Source of the DNA: Cyanobium sp. FGCU6
Lineage (GTDB): Bacteria > Cyanobacteriota > Cyanobacteriia > PCC-6307 > Cyanobiaceae
Direction of reading: 5' to 3'
Length of the DNA: 64,000 nt
Assembly: GCA_024958655.1 (NCBI GenBank)
Contig: JANWUR010000016.1
Span: 25,075-89,074 of the forward strand
Shown here piece by piece: positions 25,566-34,711 of this stretch; the first letter of the stretch is position 1; every line of letters starts with the position of its first letter. Under the pieces are notes generated by a model, which saw only the letters and a list, made by a program, of their open reading frames with translations, had not been told where the DNA came from and ran no database searches. The position numbers were made by a program, and so were the translations under genes.

Positions 25566-26201
25566 TCAGAGAGCGGGCGGTGCGGTGGGGGCTGACCCTG
25601 GTGAGGCCGGAGGTGCGGCGGCAGCCGTTCCCGGGAAGGCATCCGTGTAGAGATACACGTGGCCGAGAGCCCGGCCACGGAAGCTCCGGCGCATCAGCTT
25701 CCAGCCCGGCTCCAGCTCCAGCTTGAGGAAGCCGCTGGCCTGGCCGCCGGTGCGGGCGACCACCATCTCCGGGCCGGCGCCGGCGCGGGTGGGCACCGCC
25801 AGCAGCAGCACGTCGCCTTTTTCCCGGGTCACCATCAGCCGGTACACCGTGCCCAGGTCGCTGCCACCGACGCGCACCGAGAAGCCGTTGGCATCGATGT
25901 AGCGGCTGCAGACGCCCGTGAAGTCGAAGCTGGCCAGCAGGGGGTCCACGGCGGCGGGCTTGCTGGTGCCCACGGCGAAGCAGGGGCGAGTGCTGCGCAC
26001 CTGTTCGTAGATGTTGAGCTGGGAGCGTTCGCCGCTGCCGATCGGGGCGGCCACCAGCACGAAGCGTGAATGGTCCACATCGGCGGCGCCGAACAGGGAC
26101 TGGGCCGGGGCGGGAGGCACGGGGATCGTGGCCACAAGTCCGGCAGCCAGGGTCAGCCGGGCGCCACGGCGCAGGAGCGGGGCGAAGGAGACGAGCGACA
26201 C
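25566..26201 (-). CDS. Exported DUF3747 protein
   Basis: 211 residues with a Sec signal peptide (hydrophobic 13-33, cut near APAQS). The mature part shows the DUF3747 pattern found almost only in cyanobacteria: SRFVLVAAP, LNIYEQVRSTRPCF, LLASFDFTGVCSRYIDANG, LEPGWKLMRRSFRG and GHVYLYTDAF. Two cysteines could form a disulfide outside the cytosol. A Pro/Ala-rich tail follows. Function unknown; some relatives carry S-layer-homology domains, which this one lacks. It sits between def/small membrane protein and rpsU on the same strand. Confidence 0.8.
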   Translation of the reverse strand: MSLVSFAPLLRRGARLTLAAGLVATIPVPPAPAQSLFGAADVDHSRFVLVAAPIGSGERSQLNIYEQVRSTRPCFAVGTSKPAAVDPLLASFDFTGVCSRYIDANGFSVRVGGSDLGTVYRLMVTREKGDVLLLAVPTRAGAGPEMVVARTGGQASGFLKLELEPGWKLMRRSFRGRALGHVYLYTDAFPGTAAAAPPASPGSAPTAPPAL

Positions 26202-26304
26202 GGTGGCGAGCAGGGAAAGGAAGGCGGGCGAACCCCCCGGACATCGATGGTATGCACCTCGGCATCAGCAGCACCCCGTGAGGAGTGCCAGGCCCGCGGC
26301 TGCC

Positions 26305-26502
26305 TCAGGCCGGTCGGTTGATGCGGATGGCGGTGAACAGGGCAAGGGCGGTGCCTGGGAGGCTTGCGGCCAGGATCCAGCGGGTGGGGCCCACCCCGAG
26401 ATCGGGATCGCCGTAGGCCAGCTCGAACACACAGCCGGTGGCGGCGATGCCGAGCACACAGGCCAGGGCGAGAAACAGTCCAGCCAGGGGTTTCATCGGC
26501 AT
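26305..26502 (-). CDS. Small two-span membrane protein
   Basis: 65 residues from ATG 26502 (ATG 26496 also possible). Two hydrophobic segments, LAGLFLALACVLGIAATGCVF and WILAASLPGTALALFTAI, are joined by an acidic loop ELAYGDPDLGVG. No known domain. The start lies 7 bases after the def stop, so it is almost certainly in the def transcript. Confidence 0.6.
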   Translation of the reverse strand: MPMKPLAGLFLALACVLGIAATGCVFELAYGDPDLGVGPTRWILAASLPGTALALFTAIRINRPA

Positions 26503-26509
26503 GGTGTTC

Positions 26510-27115
26510 TCAGCGGACCGGGTGAACGTCGGAGCGCTCGAAGCCGTGCTGCTGCAATCCCTCATTCAGGCTGAGCTCGTCGGTGACCCGGTCCACGAAC
26601 AGCACGCCATTGAGATGATCCATCTCGTGCTGGATGCAGCGGGCCATCAGGCCATCGGCCTTGAGGCGACGGGGTCGACCCTGTTCGTCGCGGAAGCTCA
26701 CCTCCACCACCGAGGGACGCACCACGTTGAGATAGACGCCCGGAATGCTCAGGCAGCCCTCCTCGTAGGTGTTGAAGGAGGCGCCGCTGGCGGTGATCTC
26801 GGGGTTGATCAGCACCAGCGGCGGTGTGGCGGGCTCATCGAGGTCGAGATCGATCACGAGCAGTTGCTTGTGCACGCCCACCTGGGGGGCGGCCAGGCCG
26901 ATGCCACGGGCCGCGTACATGCTGCGCAGCATGTCGCGGGCGAGATCGCGGATGCCGTCGTCGACACGGCTGATGCGCCGGGCCGGGGCCCGCAGCTCCT
27001 TGGAGCCGAGGCGGTGGATCGCCAGAGGGGGATGCTCCAGGGGCTCCTTGGGCACCTGGACCGTGCGGTTGCCCTGCTCGGCCGTCCGGGCCATCTGGGC
27101 GAAGCTGCGGGCCAA
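26510..27115 (-). CDS. def: Peptide deformylase
   Basis: Removes the N-formyl group from new proteins. 201 residues. All three family motifs are present: GIGLAAPQVG, EEGCLSIPGV (metal-binding Cys) and QHEMDHLNGVLFVD (HExxH-type His pair with catalytic Glu). The start is TTG at 27115, giving LARSFAQMARTAE; an AGGTGA ribosome binding site lies 4 bases before it. The internal ATG at 27094 has no such site. It is divergent from the S9 peptidase gene, with 52 bases between starts. Confidence 0.95.
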   Translation of the reverse strand: MARSFAQMARTAEQGNRTVQVPKEPLEHPPLAIHRLGSKELRAPARRISRVDDGIRDLARDMLRSMYAARGIGLAAPQVGVHKQLLVIDLDLDEPATPPLVLINPEITASGASFNTYEEGCLSIPGVYLNVVRPSVVEVSFRDEQGRPRRLKADGLMARCIQHEMDHLNGVLFVDRVTDELSLNEGLQQHGFERSDVHPVR

Positions 27116-27167
27116 GGGCTCACCTGAAACGATAGGAATGATTCTAAGAGCCGCGGGAGGAGCCAGG

Positions 27168-29078
27168 GTGGGCGTGGAGCACGGCAGAGCGGTGCCCGCG
27201 GCGGTGGCCGTGGGCCGCACACCGACCCTGAAGGAGCCGCTGCTGGGAGGCGGCCGCCTGTTCTGGCTGGAGCAGCGCCCCCAGGAGAAGGGCCGCACCA
27301 CCCTCTGGATGCGGGCCGCCGATGGCACCGTGTGCGAGGTCACGCCAGCCCCGCGCGATGTGCGCAGCCGCGTGCACGAGTACGGCGGCGGCGCCTACGC
27401 GGTGGACGACGACACGGTGGTGATCGTCGATGGGGCCGACGGCTGCCTGTGGCGCCTGGATCTGCCGCCTGCCCTCGCCGCAGCCAGCCCGGCCGCTCCC
27501 CTGCCGGAGGCGGTGCGGCTCACGCCTCCCGCTCCGCCGGAGAGCCCCCGCGGCTTCGCCGATGGCCGGATCGACCGCCTGCGCGGGCGCTGGCTGGGGG
27601 TGATGGAGAGCGGCGGGCGCGACCACCTGGTGGCTGTGCCGCTGGCGGGTGGGGAGCCGCAGGTGCTGCACACGCCTGCCGACTTCTGCGGCTACGCGGT
27701 GATGAGCCCCCAGGGCAACGCCCTGGCCTGGGTGGAATGGCAGCAGCCGTTCCTGCCCTGGGACCGCAGCCGGCTGTGGCTGGCCGGGCTGGATGAGCAG
27801 GGGGGCCTGGTGGATCCGCGCCCTGTAGCCGGCTCCGGTCCGGGGGATGCCGCGGGGGTCTCGGTGTTCCAGCCGCTGTGGGCCGGCCACGACCTGGTGG
27901 TGGCGAACGACCGCAGCGGCTGGTGGAACCTGGAACGGCTGGCGGGGGTGGCGGATCTGCCGGCGACGGCCGAGCCGACCTGGGAGCCGCTGCTGCCGAT
28001 GGAGGCGGAGTTCGCCATGCCCCAGTGGGTGTACGGCATGCGCACCAGCGCGTGGGATGGGCGGCAGCTGCTGGCCCTCGCCTGCCGTGAGGGGCAGTGG
28101 AGCCTGGGGAGGATCAGGGAGGGGCGCTGGGAACCCGTGCCGCTGCCGTTCGACGACTTCGCCGCTCTCCACTGCGATGGCGAGCGCCTGGTGGCGATCG
28201 CCGCCTCCCCCACCACCCCCGCCGGTCTGCTGGAGCTGGAGCTGGCCAGCGGCGTCTGGCAGCACACGCCGGCCGCCCCCTGCCCGCTGGCGGCGGAGCG
28301 GATTCCGCTGCCCGAACCCCTGTGGTTCGAGGGCCACGGCGGCAGACCCACCCACGCCTGGTATTACCCCCCCGCCGGCGGCGCCCATCCCGGCGCGCCC
28401 CTGCTGGTGAAGGGGCACTCCGGCCCCACCGCCATGGCCCGCACCGGCCTGAACCCGGCCGTGGCCTTCTGGACCAGCCGCGGCTGGGGAGTGGTGGATG
28501 TGAACTACGGCGGCTCCACCGGTTTCGGTCGCGCCTACCGGGAACGGCTCGACGGCCAGTGGGGGGTGGTGGACGTGACCGACTGCGCCGCCGCGGCCCG
28601 GGCCCTGGTGGCCGCGGGTCGGGCCGATCCACAGCGGATCGCGATCGAGGGTGGCAGCGCCGGCGGCTTCACCGTGCTGGCGGCGCTCTGTTTCACCGAG
28701 GTGTTCCGGGCCGGCGGCTGCCGCTATGCGGTCACCGATCCGGCGGCCCTGGCCCGCCACAACGAGCATCGCTTCGAGGCCCGCTACCTCGACGGCCTGG
28801 TGGGTCCCTGGCCGGAGGCGGCCGCCGTGTACGCCGAGCGCTCACCGCTGCAGCATCAGCAGCGGATCAGCGCGCCGGTGATCTTCTTCCAGGGCCTGGA
28901 GGATCGGGTGGTGCCGCCGGAGCAGACCGAGCGGATGGCCCTGGCGCTCTCGCAGCGGGGGGTGCCGGTGGAACTGCACCTGTTCCCCGGAGAGGGCCAC
29001 GGCTTCCGCAGCCAGGAGGTGCAGATTCAGGTGCTTGAAGCCACCGAAGCCTTCTTCCGCCGGCACTTCCACCTGTGA
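27168..29078 (+). CDS. S9-family prolyl-oligopeptidase-like serine peptidase
   Basis: 636 residues, cytosolic (no signal). The N-terminal 380 residues form a beta-propeller that gates the active site. The alpha/beta-hydrolase domain (about 390-636) has the nucleophile motif IEGGSAGGFTVLAAL, the acid in GLEDRVVPPEQ and the histidine in GEGHGFRS. Such enzymes cut short peptides as acylaminoacyl- or dipeptidyl-peptidases. The GTG start at 27168 is supported by a strong GGGAGGAG site 5 bases upstream. The stop overlaps the next gene's GTG (GTGA), so the two are coupled. Confidence 0.92.
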   Translation: MGVEHGRAVPAAVAVGRTPTLKEPLLGGGRLFWLEQRPQEKGRTTLWMRAADGTVCEVTPAPRDVRSRVHEYGGGAYAVDDDTVVIVDGADGCLWRLDLPPALAAASPAAPLPEAVRLTPPAPPESPRGFADGRIDRLRGRWLGVMESGGRDHLVAVPLAGGEPQVLHTPADFCGYAVMSPQGNALAWVEWQQPFLPWDRSRLWLAGLDEQGGLVDPRPVAGSGPGDAAGVSVFQPLWAGHDLVVANDRSGWWNLERLAGVADLPATAEPTWEPLLPMEAEFAMPQWVYGMRTSAWDGRQLLALACREGQWSLGRIREGRWEPVPLPFDDFAALHCDGERLVAIAASPTTPAGLLELELASGVWQHTPAAPCPLAAERIPLPEPLWFEGHGGRPTHAWYYPPAGGAHPGAPLLVKGHSGPTAMARTGLNPAVAFWTSRGWGVVDVNYGGSTGFGRAYRERLDGQWGVVDVTDCAAAARALVAAGRADPQRIAIEGGSAGGFTVLAALCFTEVFRAGGCRYAVTDPAALARHNEHRFEARYLDGLVGPWPEAAAVYAERSPLQHQQRISAPVIFFQGLEDRVVPPEQTERMALALSQRGVPVELHLFPGEGHGFRSQEVQIQVLEATEAFFRRHFHL

Positions 29079-30424
29079 TCCAGACCTTCGCCCTCGCCCT
29101 GCTGCTGCTGATCATCCTGCTGGCGGTGGGGACCGTGCTCGGACGAGGCCTTGGCAGCCACCGCTGGGGGATTCCGGAGGCGCTGCTGGCCGGGAGCCTG
29201 GGCCTGCTGGTGGCGCCGTCGGGGCCGTGGCCGCTGATTCCCCAGGCCGTGATCGACCTCTGGGACCAGCTGCCGCTGATCCTGCTGACGATGGTGTTCG
29301 GCTCCCTGCTGCTGGGCAAGCCGCTGCCGCAGCCGGGGGGCCTGTGGCGTCCCCTGTCGGCCCAGGTGCTGCTCGCCCTCACCCTGGCCTTCGGCCAGTA
29401 CCTGGTGGCCTCGCTGGCGGTGCTGCTGCTGCTCCAGCCCTGGCTGGGGGTGAGTCCGGTGATGGCCTGCCTGATCGAGGTGGCCTACGAGGGCGGGCAC
29501 GGATCGGCGGCGGCCATGGGACCCACCTACGAGCGGCTGGGCCTGGTGGGGGGCGAAGCACTCGGCCTGGCGATGGCCACCGTGGGGCTGCTGGCCTCCA
29601 CGCTGGTGGGGGGGCTGGTGGTGGTGGTGGCCCGCAGCCGCGGCTGGCTGACGGTGTTCCCGCCTGCACCCGCGGCCGCCGCGCCCACGCCGGCCGCGCA
29701 GGCGGGGGTAGCCCCGGCAGCGGCGGTTCCTGCGCCCGGCGCCCTGGCGGCCTGGTCGCTGAACCTGGCGCTGGCCGGGATCGCGGTGGCGATCGGCTGG
29801 CTTGCGCTGGAGGGCCTCCAGTGGTGGGCGCAGGGCAGCGACGGGGTGCTGCGCAGCGTGATCGACGCGTTGCCGGTGTTCCCGCTGGCGCTGGTGGGGT
29901 CACTGCTGGTGCGGCTGGTGCTGGAGCGCACCGGAACCACGGCCCTGGCCTCGGCGACGATCCAGAGCCGCATCGGCACCCTCTGCGCCGATCTGCTGAT
30001 CACCGCCGCCACCGCCTGCCTCGACCTCTCCCTGCTGGCCCACAACTGGCGGCCGCTCACCGTGCTCGCCCTGGTGGGGCTGGTGTGGAACCTGGCGGTG
30101 ATCCTGCTGCTGGCTCCGAGGATCCTGCCGCCGGACTGGTTCGAGCGGGGAATCCTGGAATTCGGCCAGGCCACCGGCGTGGCCGCCAGCGGCCTGCTGC
30201 TGCTGCGCATGGCCGACCCCGACGACCGCAGCGAGGCCCTGCCGGCCTTCTCGATCAAGCAGCTGCTGCTCCAGCCCCTGCTGGCCGGCGGCGTGATCAC
30301 CGTGGTGGCCCCCCTGGCGGTGGCTGGCTGGGGACTGCCCCTGTGGACCGGCGTGTGCCTGGGGTTGGTGCTGCTGTGGATCGGCCTGGGCCTGTGGCTG
30401 GCAGCTCGGGCAAAGGCGGGCTGA
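29075..30424 (+). CDS. GltS-like sodium/glutamate symporter family protein
   Basis: 449 residues with about ten to twelve membrane spans and a Pro/Ala-rich central loop (about 195-220). The segment EVAYEGGHGSAAAMGPTYER matches the GGHGTAAA re-entrant-loop motif of the ESS (GltS) family, and ATIQSRIGTLCADLLITAAT matches its second-half counterpart. Probably a carboxylate or amino-acid carrier driven by sodium. It is translationally coupled to the S9 peptidase, suggesting joint use of peptide-derived glutamate, but this is inference. Confidence 0.75.
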   Translation: MIQTFALALLLLIILLAVGTVLGRGLGSHRWGIPEALLAGSLGLLVAPSGPWPLIPQAVIDLWDQLPLILLTMVFGSLLLGKPLPQPGGLWRPLSAQVLLALTLAFGQYLVASLAVLLLLQPWLGVSPVMACLIEVAYEGGHGSAAAMGPTYERLGLVGGEALGLAMATVGLLASTLVGGLVVVVARSRGWLTVFPPAPAAAAPTPAAQAGVAPAAAVPAPGALAAWSLNLALAGIAVAIGWLALEGLQWWAQGSDGVLRSVIDALPVFPLALVGSLLVRLVLERTGTTALASATIQSRIGTLCADLLITAATACLDLSLLAHNWRPLTVLALVGLVWNLAVILLLAPRILPPDWFERGILEFGQATGVAASGLLLLRMADPDDRSEALPAFSIKQLLLQPLLAGGVITVVAPLAVAGWGLPLWTGVCLGLVLLWIGLGLWLAARAKAG

Positions 30425-30965
30425 ATCCCGGTAGCTCGCTGCCAGGAGGTTGCACCTTCGGGGCCGCTTCAGCAGGCTGCAGGTCATGACACAAACCCTT
30501 CGCTGCTCTCTGCTGATCGGCCATCCCGCCAGCGTCAACAGCACCCTGGCAGCCATAACGGCTGTTTAGCTCAGCGGCGGGCCGGGGATAAACGCTGCGA
30601 CTCTTGCAACGGATCGGATCCGGGAGAAGCTATTCGGCACGCGTTCATCCAGGGCCCCAGGCTGGAGGTGGAATCCTGCCTGCAGGCGCGCCTCCGCACG
30701 TGCGTGGCCGATGGGGTACCGGTGATCTTCCACACCACCCACGTCAGAAGGGCCCGGGTCATCGTTCGCTTGGGACAAAAGAGCCACTGCCGACTCTGCA
30801 ACAGGTGCTTCAAGCGGCACTCAACGCCCGAAGACTCCCAGCCGCCCGCAGAGAACCGGAGAGCGGACCCAGCACAGCTCTAAACCCAACACTAGAATCA
30901 GAAGACTTGAAACTTGACAATCCAACCCTCCACTTGCATAGTTCAAGTAGTTCTTTGGTCTAGAA
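30425..30965. other. Gene-poor stretch
   Basis: No gene is recognised. Short open frames occur on both strands (one plus-strand frame near 30670-30880 contains CRLCNRC) but none shows a credible start, ribosome binding site and protein-like composition together. The sequence becomes AT-richer towards the PEP-CTERM-like gene at 30966. Confidence 0.4.
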
Positions 30966-31811
30966 GTGAGTTGCACATCCTTTGCCACAACTTCGGTATC
31001 AAATCCGGTGGCAGCGAAAATTTCCCCGGCCCTGGCCTGGCTGGGCGGAACCATGATCGCCGGCCTCTGGAGCCTCGGAGCCGCCCTGCCGGCCAAGGCA
31101 GTGGTGGTAGCGAATTATCAGTTCCAGAACACGCTCTCCAGCACGATCCCCACAGCCCCCGATCTGGTTCCCTTCATTTCGGGCACCTACTCCCCCGCCA
31201 CCATCGGAGGCACCCCCACCACCGTCTACAACTTCGGCGCAAATCAGGGCCTGTCTCTGACCACCACAGGCCTGATCAGCGACAACTTCACGATCGCAAC
31301 TCTGTTGAGCTTCGATAACATCTCAGAGTATAAACGGATCCTCGACTTCAAGAATCTCACCAGCGACACTGGGCTCTATACACTTTTTGGCCAGCTCGTT
31401 TTTTATAATCAAGCCACTGGTGGACCCGCGGTGGGTCCCGGAACCTTCTTCGAAGCCGTGCTCACCCGAAACAGCTCCAACAATCTGGTCACCGCCTACC
31501 TCGACGGAATCCAGGTATTCTCGTTCACAGATTCCTCTTCTTTCGCCGTCATATCGGCGGACAACCTGCTGAACTTCTTCCAGGACGATAACGTTGTTGC
31601 TGGAGAAGTCTCTTCGGGATCTGTGGCGGGCATCCGGATCTTCGACAACGTGCTGACGGCAACCGAAGTCGCCGACCTCAACCTGCTCTCCCCCTCGGCG
31701 CCGCCAACATCGGAGGTTCCCGCCCCCCTGCCGCTACTGGGGGTCGGTGCAGTCTTCGGCTGGAGCCGGCGCCTGCGTAGGCACCTCCGGCGCTCCACGC
31801 CCACCGCCTGA
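30966..31811 (+). CDS. Exported LamG-like protein with PEP-CTERM-like C-terminus
   Basis: 281 residues. The start is uncertain: GTG at 30966 gives a long N-terminus before the signal (MIAGLWSLGAALPAKA); ATG at 31053 would start right at it. The mature protein has the beta-strand pattern of a concanavalin/LamG domain (ANYQFQNTL, NFTIATLLSFDN, AYLDGIQVFSFTD, IRIFDNVLTATEVADL). The C-terminus is VPAPLPLLGVGAVFGWSRR plus further arginines: Pro motif, hydrophobic helix, basic tail, very like the protein at 57. Expected to be exported and sorted by a cyanoexosortase-type system. Ligand unknown. The GC content is lower than in the core genes. Confidence 0.75.
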   Translation: MSCTSFATTSVSNPVAAKISPALAWLGGTMIAGLWSLGAALPAKAVVVANYQFQNTLSSTIPTAPDLVPFISGTYSPATIGGTPTTVYNFGANQGLSLTTTGLISDNFTIATLLSFDNISEYKRILDFKNLTSDTGLYTLFGQLVFYNQATGGPAVGPGTFFEAVLTRNSSNNLVTAYLDGIQVFSFTDSSSFAVISADNLLNFFQDDNVVAGEVSSGSVAGIRIFDNVLTATEVADLNLLSPSAPPTSEVPAPLPLLGVGAVFGWSRRLRRHLRRSTPTA

Positions 31812-32051
31812 TCGCGGTTCCCGTGCGGCACTGAGCCATCCTCCAGCTGGAACCCTGAGGGCTGTCGAACATCTTCAGGGGCAGGCCTCATCACGCCCGC
31901 CGCCTGGCAAAGCCGGCCCCCAGGACGCTGCTTGCTGGCTTCGCTGCCTCATGCGGTGGAGGTCGCCCTGATCAACTGGCCATCGCTTTCCATCTCCAGC
32001 ACAGTCTTCGGGTTGGCGGTGGAGCAAGTTTCAGAGGCCTGCTCCAACAAG

Positions 32052-32271
32052 CCCGCTCCCCGGTTTTCCTTTCGATCGCTCCCCAGCGATTCTCGCCCAG
32101 CAGCACGCTGCCATCCCCTGCAGTGCCATAGGGGTCGTTGTAGTCCAGCACCGCATCATCGAAGGGTGGGCTCATCACCCGCAGATCCCGGATCACCAGC
32201 ACTTCAAACAGCAGGCCGAACAATTCGTGATTCGCTCGCAGCGCTCCTGTCCGGCAACTTAGGCAAGCTGG
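32052..32271 (-). pseudogene. C-terminal remnant of an AAA ATPase with DUF4143
   Basis: A frame without its own plausible start reads NPACLSCRTGALRANHELFG then LLFEVLVIRDLRV and DAVLDYNDPYG ... ENRWGAIERKTG. This matches the end of the large family of AAA ATPases with a DUF4143 (nuclease-like) C-terminal domain: LFESLVVRDLRVYA ... HYRD ... RWGAFEVKLG. The ATPase core is absent and the frame is lost after the last motif. The rest of 31812-32426 shows no gene. A decayed accessory gene. Confidence 0.5.
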
Positions 32272-32426
32272 ATTATACCATCTGAAGCTGGAAGTCCAGC
32301 CGGGCAATCCACAGAGTTCCGGTGACAGACTGGAGCAACGCCTGGCAGGAGCTCTGGCATCGAAGGCACCCCCGCAATGCTTCACAAGCCCTACTTCGTC
32401 CACAACTGGCATGGTCGGAAGTCCCG

Positions 32427-34517
32427 TTACCGCACCATCGCCGCTGCGTTGCCACCATCCACCGTGAGCACTGCCCCAGTGGTGCGCTGCATCAGGGCGA
32501 GGGCAACGAAGGCGTCGGCCACATCGCTGGCGCGCACCTCGGCCCCCAGCAAATTGCCCGCCATATAGAGATCCTCGCTGACACCGCGGGCGGCGGCCCG
32601 CTCCCGGATCATGGCATCGTCGAGCAGACCGGAGCGGATGCGATCGGCATTGATGGCATTCACCCGCACGCCCGCCGCCCCCTCCTCCAGTGCGTACTGG
32701 CGCACCAAGGCAAGAAGGGCTGCCTTGCTGATGCCGTACGCGCCGAAATTTGGGCCGGGATTGAGCGCCTGCTTGGAGACGTTGAACAGCAGCTGGCCGC
32801 CAGGCACCGCCCCGCCGCCGTTCTGGGCGCGGAACACCGCCATGGCGGCCTGACTGACGCTCTGGTGGGCGAAGAAGTTGAGCTCGAAGCAGGCCCGCAG
32901 ATCGGCAGCGGCCAGGTCGGCGATGGCACCCGTCCAGGCAGCGCCGGCATTGCTCACCACGATGTCGAGGCCGCCGTAGCGGGCGGCGACCCGGCCGATC
33001 GCCACCCGCACTGCATCCGGATCGGTGACATCGGCGGCGAGGGGGAGGGCCTGGGGGCCGCAGGCGGCGGCGCCAGCCTTCGCAGCCTCCGGATCCAGAT
33101 CGAGAACGGCCACCTCCGCCCCGGCGGCGGCGAACGCCTTCGCGGTGGCGGCCCCGATGCCGCCGCCGCCGCCGGTGACCAGCACCACGTAACGGGCCAG
33201 GGGCTTCTCGACCCCCTTGCCGAGCTTGGCCTGCTCGAGGCTCCAGTACTCCATGTCGAACGTGTCGGCTTCATCCACCGGCTCGAAGCGGCCGACGGCC
33301 TCGGCGGCCAGCAGGGTGCGGGCCCAGGCCTCGCCGATGTCGGCCGCCACGGCGGCATCCGCCGCCGAGCGGCCGATGCCGATCAGCCCGAGGCCGGGCA
33401 CGGCCACCAGCCGGGGCAGGGGATCGAGCGGCATCTTGATGCCGCCCACCCGCGCGTTCTGGCGCTCGAAATAGGCCTTGTAGGTGGCGATATAAAGAGC
33501 CAGCGCCTCTTCGACAGCCGCCGGCGAGGGATCGGCCGGCAGCACCAGCGGAAACGCCTTGGTGCGGATCACATGGTCGGGGGTGGCGACACCGCGGCGG
33601 GCCCAGTCGGCCAGGCGCGGATCGTCGACGACCGAGCGGGTGAGCGGGGTATCGCGCAGGGCGAGCAGCCAGCGGAGCGGAGCTCCTTCAGCCTGCGCCG
33701 CCCGGGCCAGCGCTCCCCGCAGCACCGGCAGCAGGGCGGCCGCGCCACCGGCGGGCGAGCTCAAGGCCGGAGAGGGGCTGGACGGGGCAGCCGCCGATGC
33801 CTGAGCGAGTCGCTCCTCGGCCTGGCCCACCAGCGCGATCATCCGCTCATAGCTCTGCTGGGCCGTGGCGCCGAAGGAGAACAGACCGTGCTTCAGCAGC
33901 ACCATGCCCTCGAGCTCCACCCCCGCGGCCCGCGCCCGCTCCTCGGCCTGCTCATAGGCCACCGCCGCCGCTTTCGCCAGGGCGAAGCCGGGCATCACGT
34001 AGGGCACCAGTGCCACCCGATCGCCGTACACCTGGCGGCAGACCGCGGCTGCATCGGGCTGGTCGGCCAGGGCCAGCAGGGCGATCGAGTGGGTGTGATC
34101 GACAAACCTGTGCGGCAGGAAGGCGTGCAGCAGGGCTTCCACCGAGGGGTTGGGAGCGGCCGGATCGATCAGGTTCTGGCGCTGTGCGGCCACCATCGCC
34201 TCATCGCTGAGCGCCGGCAGGGCCCGCAGCGCCTGCAGCTCCTGCAGCCGCACCGCCGGGTGACCGGGCGGCTCGATCGTGCCGAGATCCCAGCCCGAGC
34301 CCTTCACGCACAGCACCGGGATCGTCTCGCCCAGCAGACCGGTGACGGTGGTCTTCACCGAGGTGTTGCCGCCGCCGTGGAGCACCAGATCGGAATCGGC
34401 GCCCAGCAGGCGGGCGGAGTAGGTGCGCAGGGCCAGATCCTCACTCACCCCCTGGGCGCCATAACGGGCGATCGCCTCGGCGGCCTCGGCGGCCGACCAG
34501 CGGTTGAGCACAGGCAT
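32427..34517 (-). CDS. Bifunctional class II aldolase / short-chain dehydrogenase
   Basis: 696 residues in two parts. The N-terminal class II aldolase/adducin domain (about 1-420) has the phosphate-binding LHGGGNTSVK (47-56) and the zinc-site HTHS. The C-terminal Rossmann domain (about 435-696) has VLVTGGGGGIGAATAKAF, NAGAAWTG and the catalytic YGISKAALL (Tyr and Lys four apart). This is the layout of rhamnulose-1-phosphate aldolase/lactaldehyde dehydrogenase-type proteins (RhaD/YuxG-like), which split a sugar phosphate and oxidise or reduce the aldehyde. The actual sugar is unknown; no rhamnose or fucose genes lie nearby. Confidence 0.88.
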   Translation of the reverse strand: MPVLNRWSAAEAAEAIARYGAQGVSEDLALRTYSARLLGADSDLVLHGGGNTSVKTTVTGLLGETIPVLCVKGSGWDLGTIEPPGHPAVRLQELQALRALPALSDEAMVAAQRQNLIDPAAPNPSVEALLHAFLPHRFVDHTHSIALLALADQPDAAAVCRQVYGDRVALVPYVMPGFALAKAAAVAYEQAEERARAAGVELEGMVLLKHGLFSFGATAQQSYERMIALVGQAEERLAQASAAAPSSPSPALSSPAGGAAALLPVLRGALARAAQAEGAPLRWLLALRDTPLTRSVVDDPRLADWARRGVATPDHVIRTKAFPLVLPADPSPAAVEEALALYIATYKAYFERQNARVGGIKMPLDPLPRLVAVPGLGLIGIGRSAADAAVAADIGEAWARTLLAAEAVGRFEPVDEADTFDMEYWSLEQAKLGKGVEKPLARYVVLVTGGGGGIGAATAKAFAAAGAEVAVLDLDPEAAKAGAAACGPQALPLAADVTDPDAVRVAIGRVAARYGGLDIVVSNAGAAWTGAIADLAAADLRACFELNFFAHQSVSQAAMAVFRAQNGGGAVPGGQLLFNVSKQALNPGPNFGAYGISKAALLALVRQYALEEGAAGVRVNAINADRIRSGLLDDAMIRERAAARGVSEDLYMAGNLLGAEVRASDVADAFVALALMQRTTGAVLTVDGGNAAAMVR

Positions 34518-34711
34518 CGGAAGGCTGGAAGGGGGGTTGGGCCAGAGGCTACGGGGGCGGGAGGAAAGCACCCGCGATCCTCTGGAAACACTCTTCAACA
34601 ACCTGCGGGTGCAGGCCAAGCCTGCGTTCGACGGCCCCTGAGCCACCTGGAGCCGACCGCATGGACCCTGGCTAGCGTCCTGAAGGATCCGCCCGGCGCT
34701 CCGCCACAGCC

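Noticed and set aside
30560..30600. tRNA-like string (gtttagctcagc) in the gene-poor stretch
   Set aside because: No matching acceptor stem, anticodon arm or T-arm can be folded around it.
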